A DNA stretch of 64,000 bases from Oscillibacter valericigenes. Its GTDB lineage: Bacteria > Bacillota > Clostridia > Oscillospirales > Oscillospiraceae. This document shows, piece by piece, positions 25,781 through 33,464 of the stretch. The position numbers and the translations under genes are program-made. Location: positions 273,881 through 337,880 of the forward strand of contig NZ_JAFBIV010000001.1 of the NCBI RefSeq assembly GCF_021531915.1, given 5' to 3'. How positions within the stretch are numbered: the first letter of the stretch is position 1; every line of letters starts with the position of its first letter. A model generated the notes under the pieces. The model was not told the DNA's origin. It was given only the letters and a program-made list of their open reading frames with translations, and ran no database searches.

Positions 25781-28219
25781 TCACACCGCCTTTGCTTCTG
25801 CCACCTCGGACAGCTTTGTGGTCATGATACGGTAGAGCTCCAGATCCGTCGGGAAATGATCCACGAAGGGCAGGATGACATTGCCGTAGAACAGGAGACC
25901 TTCGCCTTCGCCGGAGTGGGTCACATAGGAAAGCTGATGGGGAGAAATATTCAGCTGCTGCGCCAGAATCTGGCGGTCACCGGCAGCCTGGTTCAGCATA
26001 TACACGAAGTCTGAGTTTTCGAAGATGTTCTCCACCTCGCGGCTGGAAAGTAGATCCTTTACGTTCTGCGTGATACCGGTGGGAATGCCGCCCCATTTAC
26101 GGAAGCGCTTCCAGATCTCAACGGAGTAGGAAGCGGTCTGCTCCTCCTTCAGAAGAAGATGGAACTCGTCCATATAGTAGCGGGTCGTCTTACCGGCAGA
26201 ACGGTTGGCCGTGACGCGGCCCCAGACCTGATCCTGAACAATCAGCATACCCAGCTTTTTCAGCTGCTTCCCCAGTTCCTTAATGTCATAGCAGACGAAA
26301 CGGTTCCGGATATCGACGTTGGTTCTGTGGTTGAAAAGGTTCAGGGAGCCCTTAACATAGATTTCGAGCGCCGTTGCCACACGATGGGCTTCCTTTTCCT
26401 CCTGCTGTAAGAGCGCATTGTAAAGGTCCTCCAGAAGCGGCATGTTTTCCGGTTTAGGATCCTCGAAGTAGTGCTGATAGATCTGGTGCACACAACGGTC
26501 AATTACCGTCTTTTCGATGGGCTGCAGACCATCCTTACCCCCAACGATCAGCTCACAGAGGGAAAGAATGAAGTCCGCCTTCAGTGCCAGCGGATTGTCA
26601 TCCTCGGAGTAGGACTCATTGATATCCATGGGGTTGATATAGTGGGTGCTGGTCGGACTGATCTTGATGACTTGGCCCTCCAGACAGTTGACCAGTGCCG
26701 TGTACTCGGCTTCAGGATCGCAGATGATGATATCATCGTCGGTAACCAGGAAGGCATTGGTGATCTCTCGCTTTGCCGAAAAGGATTTACCGGAACCGGG
26801 CGTACCGAGGATCAGACCATTCGGATTCTTCAGCTTCTTCCGATCCACCATGATCAGGTTGTTGGAAAGGGCATTCAGGCCGTAATATAAGGCATCATCG
26901 CCATTCTGGAACAGTTCCTGTGTGGTAAAAGGAATGAAGATCGCCGTGGAGCTGGTGGTCAGAGCACGCTGGATCTCAATCAGGTTATTGGCAAGAGGGA
27001 GACTGCTCATGAGCCCCTGCTCCTGCTGAAAATCCAGTCTTCGAAGGTTGCAGTTGTGCTTCTGAGCAATGGAGGATGCCTGAAACACGTTGTTCTCAAG
27101 CTCCTGCTGGGTCTTGCCGGTATTCATGATCAGGAAAGTGATCAGAAACATACGCTCATTCTGGGACTGCAGCTCCTTCAGAAGGGCCTTTGCATCCTTA
27201 CCGTAGGTGGCCAGGTCGGAAGGGATAATGTCCATGTCATAACCGGAACGGACTGCCTTTTTCTGCTCCTCAATCTTGCTGCGGTCAAGCTCGGTAATGG
27301 TGTGCTTGATCTGCTTGATGGCAGTGGTCTGGTCTACCGACTGGATGTGCATGGTGACGATCTCGCTGGACTCCATATCCAGAAAATCCTTCAGAAGCTG
27401 GTCGGAAAGATCCGATGCTGTGATCTGCAGATAACTCATGGCTCCGTACAGGCTGCCCATGGTAAAGGTCTTTCCGCCCGGGAAGGAAAAGGATGTGGGA
27501 GCAATGAAGTCCTTCACGGATAGTCCGGAGCCTGCCAGCCAGCTCCAGTCGAAGTAAAAACGGTCAGTATCGCCCATGTGAAACATGGCATGCATCAGCT
27601 GCAGACGTTCCTTCCCATTGAGCACCCTGGCGGATACGCCGAGGCGCTTGAAGTTATTCATCAGGTTGGTCTGCACATGCTCTAGGCGGGGCTTTGCCTC
27701 GCGCATGGACTCGGCTTCAATGCCGAAGGTGATATATTTGGTCTTTGTCAGACCGTTATTGCCCTGAGCCAGCTGCATCTTCAGCATCTGACTGTACTCG
27801 CTGCGGACATTGTTGAAGTTGTCATTGCGGTACGGAATGCGAATGTTCTTCTCAAAGACTTCGGCATCCGTCGCCATATTCATGAAAGACAGCTCGAAGT
27901 GGATGGAGCTGTCGAAAAAATTCAGGAAGGAGCACCACTCTTCAAAGATCGCGGTCTTGTCCTCCTGCTGAGCCAGCTGATAGTTGATGTCCTGATACTG
28001 GATGGTCTTGGTATAATACTTGTCGCTGACGCGGCAGATGCCATCCGGGAACATACGCTGGAACGGGATCGACTGCTGCGCGGTGCGGGGAATGCCGTCA
28101 TCACGCCTTGCGCGGTCGATGATCTCCTGAACCTGCCTTGCCTGAGCCTTAGTCAGATTCTTCGGCATGTTCAGGTTTCTTTTTTCTGTTTTTCGGAACA
28201 GATTTTTCACCGTAAACAA
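25781..28219 (-). CDS. virB4: VirB4-like conjugation ATPase (TTG start)
   Basis: 812 residues from the TTG at 28219, which has GGAGG nine bases upstream; an ATG at 28168 gives 795 residues but has a poor ribosome site. Seen: an N-terminal VirB4/TraE region, Walker A GTPGSGKSFS near 463, DDDIIICDPEAEY shortly after, and the late MDEFHLLLKEEQTASYS Walker B region with GITQNVKDLL. It powers assembly and substrate passage of the Gram-positive type IV secretion system. It overlaps the prgI gene by 71 bases. Confidence 0.94.
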   Translation of the reverse strand: MFTVKNLFRKTEKRNLNMPKNLTKAQARQVQEIIDRARRDDGIPRTAQQSIPFQRMFPDGICRVSDKYYTKTIQYQDINYQLAQQEDKTAIFEEWCSFLNFFDSSIHFELSFMNMATDAEVFEKNIRIPYRNDNFNNVRSEYSQMLKMQLAQGNNGLTKTKYITFGIEAESMREAKPRLEHVQTNLMNNFKRLGVSARVLNGKERLQLMHAMFHMGDTDRFYFDWSWLAGSGLSVKDFIAPTSFSFPGGKTFTMGSLYGAMSYLQITASDLSDQLLKDFLDMESSEIVTMHIQSVDQTTAIKQIKHTITELDRSKIEEQKKAVRSGYDMDIIPSDLATYGKDAKALLKELQSQNERMFLITFLIMNTGKTQQELENNVFQASSIAQKHNCNLRRLDFQQEQGLMSSLPLANNLIEIQRALTTSSTAIFIPFTTQELFQNGDDALYYGLNALSNNLIMVDRKKLKNPNGLILGTPGSGKSFSAKREITNAFLVTDDDIIICDPEAEYTALVNCLEGQVIKISPTSTHYINPMDINESYSEDDNPLALKADFILSLCELIVGGKDGLQPIEKTVIDRCVHQIYQHYFEDPKPENMPLLEDLYNALLQQEEKEAHRVATALEIYVKGSLNLFNHRTNVDIRNRFVCYDIKELGKQLKKLGMLIVQDQVWGRVTANRSAGKTTRYYMDEFHLLLKEEQTASYSVEIWKRFRKWGGIPTGITQNVKDLLSSREVENIFENSDFVYMLNQAAGDRQILAQQLNISPHQLSYVTHSGEGEGLLFYGNVILPFVDHFPTDLELYRIMTTKLSEVAEAKAV

Positions 28220-28574
28220 TGTGATTTACCTCCATTTCTGCCTGTGCCTGACGGATCAGGACGGCATAATAGTTGTTCGTCTGATAGGGACGGACCTTCG
28301 GCCTTACAAACTTGGCCTGAATTAACTGCTTTGCGATCTTTTCCAGCGGCTGGCCGTCCCGTTCATACATTCCGAGAAAGAAGAACGGCAGCATGATGAT
28401 GATCATACAGATGGATGCCATGCTGGTATTGCCGCCCGCCTTGAGCAAAAAGAAAGACGGAACACCGATAAGTGCACCCGCCCCAAAGCAGAGAAGCTGA
28501 CGTTTTGTCAGGTTGAATAGGATTTTTGATTTGACCCTCGTAAGATCGCGAGGGACAGGAATATAAGCTGCCAC
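28149..28574 (-). CDS. prgI: PrgI-family (VirB3-like) membrane protein
   Basis: 141 residues: IPVPRDLTRVKSKILFNLT at the start, two closely spaced membrane helices (LCFGAGALIGVPSFFLL; ASICMIIIMLPFFFLGM), then a cytoplasmic tail with GQPLEKIAKQLI. This is the PrgI layout, the VirB3-like partner of VirB4. Long overlap with virB4 suggests coupled translation. Confidence 0.93.
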   Translation of the reverse strand: MAAYIPVPRDLTRVKSKILFNLTKRQLLCFGAGALIGVPSFFLLKAGGNTSMASICMIIIMLPFFFLGMYERDGQPLEKIAKQLIQAKFVRPKVRPYQTNNYYAVLIRQAQAEMEVNHIVYGEKSVPKNRKKKPEHAEESD

Positions 28575-28594
28575 TATTTACTGAACCTCCTTCC

Positions 28595-29461
28595 TTAGTG
28601 TGCCGAGAAGACGCTTTTTGCAAGAGCACCGGTCTTGAATAATGTGAAGCACAGCAGCACCGTGTATCCGAGGATGCCCCAGATGGATCCGATAATGTCA
28701 TCCGAGACGGAGACGCTCTGGATCAGCACGGCATAGATGCCGACACAGATCATGATCAGAAAGCCCTGGAAGCCAAGTGCAAACAGAGATCTGAGATAGT
28801 TCTGTCCCACCATGCTCTGTTCCCGGTTTCCAAAGGTCGAGAACGGGATCGGTGCCATACTGGTCATCAGGTAGATTTCGATCATTCGTCCATAGACGAT
28901 GACGAAAATCACAACACTGAGTGCCTTGATGGTAAACTGAACGACCATGCACTGCAGGAACAGTGCAAACAGCGGTCCGATTTCCATGGCCTCCAGCGTA
29001 TCCTGCATGGTCTCTAAGGCTGCAGCATCCACCGCCGTATTCCCGGCAATGAGCCCGCCTGCATTATTGATCACATGCTGCGTCACATCAAAGACCGCCA
29101 TCACAATATTGAAGGTATTGGTGATGAGTGTCACGGCTACAAAGGTCTTGAAGACCCATTTGAAGAAGATCCAGGTTTCAAAGTTGGCAAGGTTATTGTG
29201 GTCAATGATCATCTGAATCAGCTCGTAGCAGGCAATGAAGGTCAATATCAAGCCTGCGACCGGGATAATCACTGATTCGGAAACATTCCGGATCATGGCG
29301 AAGACGCCCGGCGAGAAGTTCGCCGGAGTCGTCCCCACCTGCGTCGCAATATCGCCAACCTGAGTGTTTACCGAATCAAACAGTCCCGTCAGCTGGTTCA
29401 TGATTCCGGAAACAAGCAGTTCCTTCAGCCATTCACCAATCTGATCGAGTACGCTGTCCAA
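28595..29461 (-). CDS. VirB6/TrbL-like channel protein (TTG start)
   Basis: 288 residues from a TTG at 29461 (GAAAGGAGT upstream). It has five to six membrane helices, for example VIIPVAGLILTFIACYELI, FTIKALSVVIFVIVYGRMI and GFLIMICVGIYAVLIQSV, and the conserved stretch MTSMAPIPFSTFGNREQS. It corresponds to the CD1112-type VirB6-like core channel of these ICEs. It lies between maff2 and prgI. Confidence 0.9.
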   Translation of the reverse strand: MDSVLDQIGEWLKELLVSGIMNQLTGLFDSVNTQVGDIATQVGTTPANFSPGVFAMIRNVSESVIIPVAGLILTFIACYELIQMIIDHNNLANFETWIFFKWVFKTFVAVTLITNTFNIVMAVFDVTQHVINNAGGLIAGNTAVDAAALETMQDTLEAMEIGPLFALFLQCMVVQFTIKALSVVIFVIVYGRMIEIYLMTSMAPIPFSTFGNREQSMVGQNYLRSLFALGFQGFLIMICVGIYAVLIQSVSVSDDIIGSIWGILGYTVLLCFTLFKTGALAKSVFSAH

Positions 29462-29478
29462 CGATTAACACTCCTTTC

Positions 29479-29694
29479 TTAGCCGAAGAGTCCGGAGAGC
29501 AGGGGAACCAGAGTGATACCGATGAGGGCCACGCCGCCACCGGCCATCAGCTGCTTCATACCCTGAGACTTTGCACCGGGGTTATCGTTGCCGTAGCCCT
29601 CCAGAAGGTTGATCGCGCCCCAGATACCAAGACCTGCACCGAGAGCTACAACGAGAGTCTGCAGTACACCGACTGCACTATTGAAAAATGCCAT
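29479..29694 (-). CDS. Maff2-family small membrane protein, second copy
   Basis: 71 residues, two membrane helices separated by NLLEGYGNDNPGAKSQGMKQ, ending in LLSGLFG. Maff2 proteins are short membrane parts of the transfer apparatus (a pilin-like VirB2 role has been suggested by size and position). Differs from the copy at 31168-31383 by one residue (Gly for Thr at 10), although about 20 of 216 bases differ. It directly precedes the VirB6-like gene, so it is probably the original transfer-operon member. Confidence 0.9.
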   Translation of the reverse strand: MAFFNSAVGVLQTLVVALGAGLGIWGAINLLEGYGNDNPGAKSQGMKQLMAGGGVALIGITLVPLLSGLFG

Positions 29695-29771
29695 AGTAAT
29701 TTCCTCCTTGCCCGGATCCCGAATATAGTTTGATGGACCTGCGGGCTGATCATATGGTTGATAAACAACAA

Positions 29772-29811
29772 TGCCCCTCTGCCCGCATGTGCACCTGCGG
29801 GCAGAAGGGCA
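29772..29811 (-). terminator. Long hairpin upstream of maff2 copy 2
   Basis: A 16-bp stem with one mismatch, TGCCCCTCTGCCCGCA paired with TGCGGGCAGAAGGGCA, loop 8 nt, followed on the minus strand by TTGTTGTTT. It is the second of two hairpins after the GNAT gene and isolates the cargo from the transfer genes. Confidence 0.7.
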
Positions 29812-29850
29812 TAAAAATAGCCAGGTAGCTGATCAAGTCAGTTCCTGGCT
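29811..29850 (-). terminator. Intrinsic terminator of the GNAT/nucleotidyltransferase pair
   Basis: Stem AGCCAGG/CCTGGCT (29819-29825 with 29844-29850) followed on the minus strand by ATTTTTAT, five bases beyond the GNAT stop. Confidence 0.75.
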
Positions 29851-29855
29851 ATGTA

Positions 29856-30296
29856 TTATTGTCTAGTTAAAATGAACCATGAGCCATATTGGTCATGTGT
29901 TTCAAAACAGAACCCCTGTTTCTCTAAAATGTGTTGGGACTCGTCGTTGTTGCTTATCAGAGCATATAAATAAGGCACTTTCGTATTTGTAAAAATCCAA
30001 TTTACAAAGAACGCTAATGCTTCTTGCATATAGCCTTTTCTTCTGAAATCAATTTCTGTGCCGTAGGAAATCTCAAATTCACGCCGCTTATTTTCAAAAT
30101 GGATGTGGCATATATTTTCAGTACCATTTTTCTCATAAAACATGAATCCATATTCCATTCCACTTCGTGGTTGAAGATTCAGCAGATTGATTAAACTTAT
30201 TTCTCCGTTGTTTGCTGGTTCTGGTGGCACAGGAATTCCGTTTTTCAATTCAATATCTGATTTACAGACCATTCTAGCCGTATATTCTTCAATCAT
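29856..30296 (-). CDS. GNAT-family N-acetyltransferase
   Basis: 146 residues from the ATG at 30296, chosen for GGGGAG nine bases upstream; a longer frame would overlap the upstream gene. Seen: MVCKSDIELKNGI start, EISYGTEIDFRRKGYMQEAL (the strand with the RRKGY acetyl-CoA pyrophosphate loop), FVNWIFTNTKVPYLYALIS, and NDESQHILEKQGF, all in GNAT order. The substrate is unknown. It is paired with a nucleotidyltransferase-like gene 22 bases upstream. The two may act as modifier and counter-modifier, or as a resistance pair. Confidence 0.85.
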   Translation of the reverse strand: MIEEYTARMVCKSDIELKNGIPVPPEPANNGEISLINLLNLQPRSGMEYGFMFYEKNGTENICHIHFENKRREFEISYGTEIDFRRKGYMQEALAFFVNWIFTNTKVPYLYALISNNDESQHILEKQGFCFETHDQYGSWFILTRQ

Positions 30297-30318
30297 TGTG
30301 TAATTTCTCCCCGATACT

Positions 30319-30984
30319 TTAATCCTGATATTGCTGGATTTGATTATAAACATTGTGTACTGCTTCCAAATACAGCACGCAAGAGCGCTTGTTTGGATCG
30401 TTGTTGCGATTCTTTAACTTCAAGTACTCTTCACGAATCCAATTCCAGCCTTGCTCGTCGTTATATTCAAAGATCTCCTCAAGCTTCCAGCCTACATTTC
30501 TTGATTGACTTCTTTTCTCAAAAGTATAATGGCCATCATCCCAGTGTTTCAAATAATAGTACCCTTCAGATTCATCGTCTCCATAATAGATAATGGCAAA
30601 ATCTCCCCCGTAAATCACCTTGCTATGATCTTTGTCTATATGCTTCAGCTGGATTACAGATGTTCTATGCTTTGGAAAAGAATAGGATGTTCCACGACAT
30701 GCTTTTTGAAATGCCTGCATGAATTGATCTGCTATAACCTTTGGCTTATAGCTCCAACCTTCTTTAAGTGGAGGAAGAATAATATTGTAATCCAAGTCGA
30801 AGCCTTTGTTACCACCCTTTATGCGAGTCACAAGATGACGGTCACCACTTCCAATCAATCGATAGCGGACACCAGGCAAATCGTATTCTCTTTGCATAAT
30901 AGAAACAACTCTATCAAGGATTGTTTTCTGCTCGTGTTTTACAGGGTAATATTCTTTTTTGTGAACATATTCAAATTCAGCCAT
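30319..30984 (-). CDS. Nucleotidyltransferase-like protein (Pol-beta/CD-NTase fold suspected)
   Basis: 221 residues from the ATG at 30984 (AAAGGGAAA upstream). Seen: LIGSGDRHLVTRIKGGNKGF followed by DLDYNI, the GS...DxD pattern of Pol-beta-type nucleotidyltransferases, and a later acidic FAIIYYGDDESE that could give the third carboxylate. The C-terminal part is helical and basic. The fold would allow nucleotide transfer to RNA, protein or a small molecule, including OAS/CD-NTase-like second messengers. No effector gene typical of CBASS is adjacent, and the only partner is the GNAT gene. Fold call is moderate, activity unproven. Confidence 0.72.
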   Translation of the reverse strand: MAEFEYVHKKEYYPVKHEQKTILDRVVSIMQREYDLPGVRYRLIGSGDRHLVTRIKGGNKGFDLDYNIILPPLKEGWSYKPKVIADQFMQAFQKACRGTSYSFPKHRTSVIQLKHIDKDHSKVIYGGDFAIIYYGDDESEGYYYLKHWDDGHYTFEKRSQSRNVGWKLEEIFEYNDEQGWNWIREEYLKLKNRNNDPNKRSCVLYLEAVHNVYNQIQQYQD

Positions 30985-31106
30985 ATGACTTTCCCTTTCT
31001 TTCCCCGAGCCTCCCATTTAGATTTATTCTAAATCATTACATCATAAAACTCAAACATAAAAAAGTCAATCAAAGAATATGCCAATTTATAAAAACTTAT
31101 ATGTAA

Positions 31107-31126
31107 CGGGCAGCTTGCGCCGCCCG
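31107..31126 (-). terminator. GGGCGGC hairpin after maff2 copy 1
   Basis: On the minus strand CGGGCGGC-GCAA-GCTGCCCG (one G-U pair) followed by TTACATATAAG. It matches the hairpin at 22564-22581 in stem, loop position and the TTACATA tail, and likewise separates a backbone gene from cargo. Confidence 0.6.
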
Positions 31127-31167
31127 GCCGGATCACTGCTCCGGCAAGCAGTCAGACTCTATTCGGA

Positions 31168-31383
31168 TTAACCGAAGAGACCGGAAAGCAGAGGTACCAG
31201 AGTGATACCGATGAGGGCAACGCCGCCGCCAGCCATAAGCTGCTTCATACCCTGAGACTTTGCACCAGGGTTATCGTTACCGTAACCTTCCAGAAGGTTG
31301 ATCGCACCCCAGATACCAAGACCTGCACCGAGTGCTACTACGAGAGTCTGCAGAACAGTGACTGCGCTGTTGAAAAATGCCAT
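31168..31383 (-). CDS. Maff2-family small membrane protein, first copy
   Basis: 71 residues from the ATG at 31383 (AGGAGG upstream). The frame upstream to 31512 has no ribosome site and is not used. Two membrane helices around GYGNDNPGAKSQGMK. Near-identical protein to the copy at 29479-29694 but with mostly silent base differences, so the duplication is old and both copies have been kept under selection. Confidence 0.9.
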   Translation of the reverse strand: MAFFNSAVTVLQTLVVALGAGLGIWGAINLLEGYGNDNPGAKSQGMKQLMAGGGVALIGITLVPLLSGLFG

Positions 31384-31519
31384 AATAAAATCCTCCTTGC
31401 CGCTTTGGGCTGAAATAATGATAGTTGCTGCCATTATGTTCGCCGTGTCCTTTTTGGCCTGATTTGTTTTTTCGCTAACCGCGTCGGTTTGCCACAGAAC
31501 GCAGAACCTCATCAGGGCA

Positions 31520-31552
31520 AAATAAAAGCCTTCTGTTTTCTCACAGAAGACT
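31520..31552 (-). terminator. Intrinsic terminator after the 65-residue gene
   Basis: On the minus strand AGTCTTCTGT-GAGAAA-ACAGAAGGCT followed by TTTTATTTTG. Lies between the gene at 31568 and maff2 copy 1. Confidence 0.75.
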
Positions 31553-31567
31553 TACAAACGATAGTGA

Positions 31568-31765
31568 TTAAAATTTGATCTCGACCTTCCGGCTGTCATA
31601 GTAGCCTAAGATATCGAGGATCTCTTCCAGGTATTTCTTACTCCTGGCATATTTGTCTCCGGTATCCAACCGGATCCAGATGGTTGCTGTACCCGGGCTG
31701 GCATCAATGCTGATGATGTGATCTGCATTAATATACTCCTCACCGGTGTATACGAATGTCGCCAT
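31568..31765 (-). CDS. 65-residue ICE protein of unknown function
   Basis: Small soluble beta-rich protein (MATFVYTGEEYINADHIISI, then TIWIRLDTGDKYARS). No family recognised. It follows the 175-residue gene by eight bases and ends at a clear terminator, so it is the last gene of the unit that begins upstream with pcfB and virD4. Confidence 0.7.
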   Translation of the reverse strand: MATFVYTGEEYINADHIISIDASPGTATIWIRLDTGDKYARSKKYLEEILDILGYYDSRKVEIKF

Positions 31766-31773
31766 TTTGCCTC

Positions 31774-32301
31774 CTACCTGGTCGCTTCCTGCTTCTTAGA
31801 AGCCTTACCGGAAGGGCTGGCTGCCGCTGTTTCTTCCTTCCGGTCAGACAAGTCCGAGAGGACAGAGCCTCTGGATTTATCTTTATAGGACTCCATCAGG
31901 GCCTTCAGTTCCGTGTTGGTCACTTCTCTGGTCTCACGACCCCAGATGGATCTTCCGGTTTCATCCATGCCGGTCTTCACCGAACGGGAAAGTCGGGTCG
32001 TTCCCTCCTCGGGGAGCTTCATCCAGACACCTTTTCCGAACTGATTATCGTGAATCATCTTTGGGGAAATCACAAAGGATTCCCAGGGGCGGGTATCTGA
32101 TTTATCCGGATTTGGAATACTGACTTCCACCAGCTCCTTACCGCTTTTCGAAGTAAAGGGCTCACCCACGAGCCCCTTACCGAATTTGATCGTTACCTCG
32201 GCCAGCGGCTGACCAAAGGTTTCGCCACGCGCCATGGCTTCCTCCGCTTCTCTTACGAAGTCGGGAACATCCATCGGCAACGGATTTCTTTCATCTGCCA
32301 T
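31774..32301 (-). CDS. ICE accessory protein downstream of virD4
   Basis: 175 residues, soluble. The start is MADERNPLPMDVPDF. The middle, EVTIKFGKGLVGEPFTSKSG and FVISPKMIHDNQFGKGVWMK, looks like a single beta-rich domain, and the tail is Ser/Lys-rich and probably disordered. Function unknown. AAGGAGG precedes the ATG, and it lies 14 bases after the virD4 stop, so it is normally co-expressed with the coupling protein. Confidence 0.75.
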   Translation of the reverse strand: MADERNPLPMDVPDFVREAEEAMARGETFGQPLAEVTIKFGKGLVGEPFTSKSGKELVEVSIPNPDKSDTRPWESFVISPKMIHDNQFGKGVWMKLPEEGTTRLSRSVKTGMDETGRSIWGRETREVTNTELKALMESYKDKSRGSVLSDLSDRKEETAAASPSGKASKKQEATR

Positions 32302-32315
32302 TGCGGCTTACCTCC

Positions 32316-33119
32316 TTATTTTTCTGCTTCTATAACAAAAAACTCATCCTTCGGATGAAGCTTTGCCCTGGTACTCAGGTACTTCTCAATGTCGAAGGTG
32401 AGTTTCTTATCATAATCGGCTGTGTATTTGTAGTTCGGGTGCTGTGTCAGATCGTACTTATCCGACAGGAAGGGACGGACGCCTCTCAGCTGAAGGACAC
32501 ATTTGCTGCCGTCCATAACAGCCAGTTCATCACGACTCATGAGCTCCTTGCCCAGTTTCTGGTAGTTGGTTCCGTAGCTTGGACTATTGCCTCGTGTATC
32601 CGAGGTATTGAAGGTATCGATCGTTTCCTTGCCGAGGGCTTCGGAGAGTTCTTTCAGAGTGGTAGGTTCAGAGCCGCCCAGGAAGACCTGGCTGTCCATG
32701 TTGCCGATGATGGTATCGGCATTGTCCTTGTAAATAGCCTTCAGCTGAGACCGGGCCTGCAGCACCAGACAGGCACTGATCTCACGGGAACGGATGGTGG
32801 CGACCAGCTTTTCCAGGTTTGGGATCTGGCCGATGTTTGCCGCCTCATCGATCAGGCACCGCACATGGACCGGGAGTCTGCCGCCATAGACATCATCCGC
32901 TTTTTCACACAGCAGGTTGAACAGCTGTGTGTAGATCATACTGATCAGGAAATTGAAGCTGCCGTCCGTATCCGACATCATCAGGAACAGGGCAGTTTTT
33001 TCATCTCCCAGAGTATCCAGCTCCAGCTCGTCATACATGGTAATCTCACGAACCTCCTGAATGTCAAAGGGAGCGAGACGGGCACCGGCAGACACCAGAA
33101 TACTTTTCAGGGTCTTGCC
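32316..33119 (-). pseudogene. virD4: virD4 coupling protein, 3' part, cut off by a transposon
   Basis: C-terminal 267 codons of the coupling protein. Read from the junction it gives GKTLKSILVSAGARLAPFDI and then the Walker B region VRCLIDEAANIGQIPNLEKL, the MSRDELAVMDG region and a normal C-terminus. It has no own promoter or ribosome site at the junction. Joined to the 5' part at 41825-42783 through a shared GG dinucleotide, the frame is continuous for 586 codons plus stop. Without the join this half has Walker B but no Walker A. Confidence 0.9.
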
Positions 33120-33163
33120 AGAGACGAAAAGTCAAGGACTTTTTCATCAAATTCAAAAAGAAG

Positions 33164-33322
33164 TCACATTTTGCGGACTTCCTCACGGAGCATACGCTTG
33201 ATTTTGTCCTCCATCGTCTCCTTGGCGGTCTCGCTGAAATGGACACGGACGATATAGGTGGTCTTGCCAATCTGCTTTCTGACAGTCGGACAAGGGGCGG
33301 TGTTGGTTGCGGTATTGTTCAT
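33164..33322 (-). CDS. tnpW: TnpW-family transposon protein
   Basis: 52 residues, start ATG at 33322 with CAGGAGG upstream. Reads MNNTATNTAPCPTVRKQIG, then TTYIVRVHFSETAKETMEDK and ends REEVRKM. This matches the small TnpW proteins of clostridial mobilizable transposons (pattern VRKxIGxTTYxVxVHFSxTAKET). Function unknown; it is the last gene before the element end. Confidence 0.88.
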   Translation of the reverse strand: MNNTATNTAPCPTVRKQIGKTTYIVRVHFSETAKETMEDKIKRMLREEVRKM

Positions 33323-33341
33323 TCAAAATCCTCCTGTAAAT

Positions 33342-33373
33342 GAAAAATGCCCGGTAACTGTTCATCATCGGGC
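33342..33373 (-). terminator. Hairpin ahead of tnpW
   Basis: On the minus strand GCCCG...CGGGC (33373-33349) followed by ATTTTTCATTT and then the tnpW ribosome site. Weak 5-bp stem, so moderate support only. Confidence 0.5.
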
Positions 33374-33464
33374 GGTGTCGGTATGATGGAACAAGGCAAG
33401 GCGGCAACATTAAGGTATCTATAAAAACCTTGCCGTCTTTGCCACGCTTGCCGTGTTCCTGTTG

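Noticed and set aside
30319..30984. CBASS-type anti-phage system
   Set aside because: The nucleotidyltransferase-like pattern would allow it, but no effector (nuclease, phospholipase, membrane protein) and no CBASS accessory gene accompanies it. The flanking membrane proteins are Maff2 transfer proteins.
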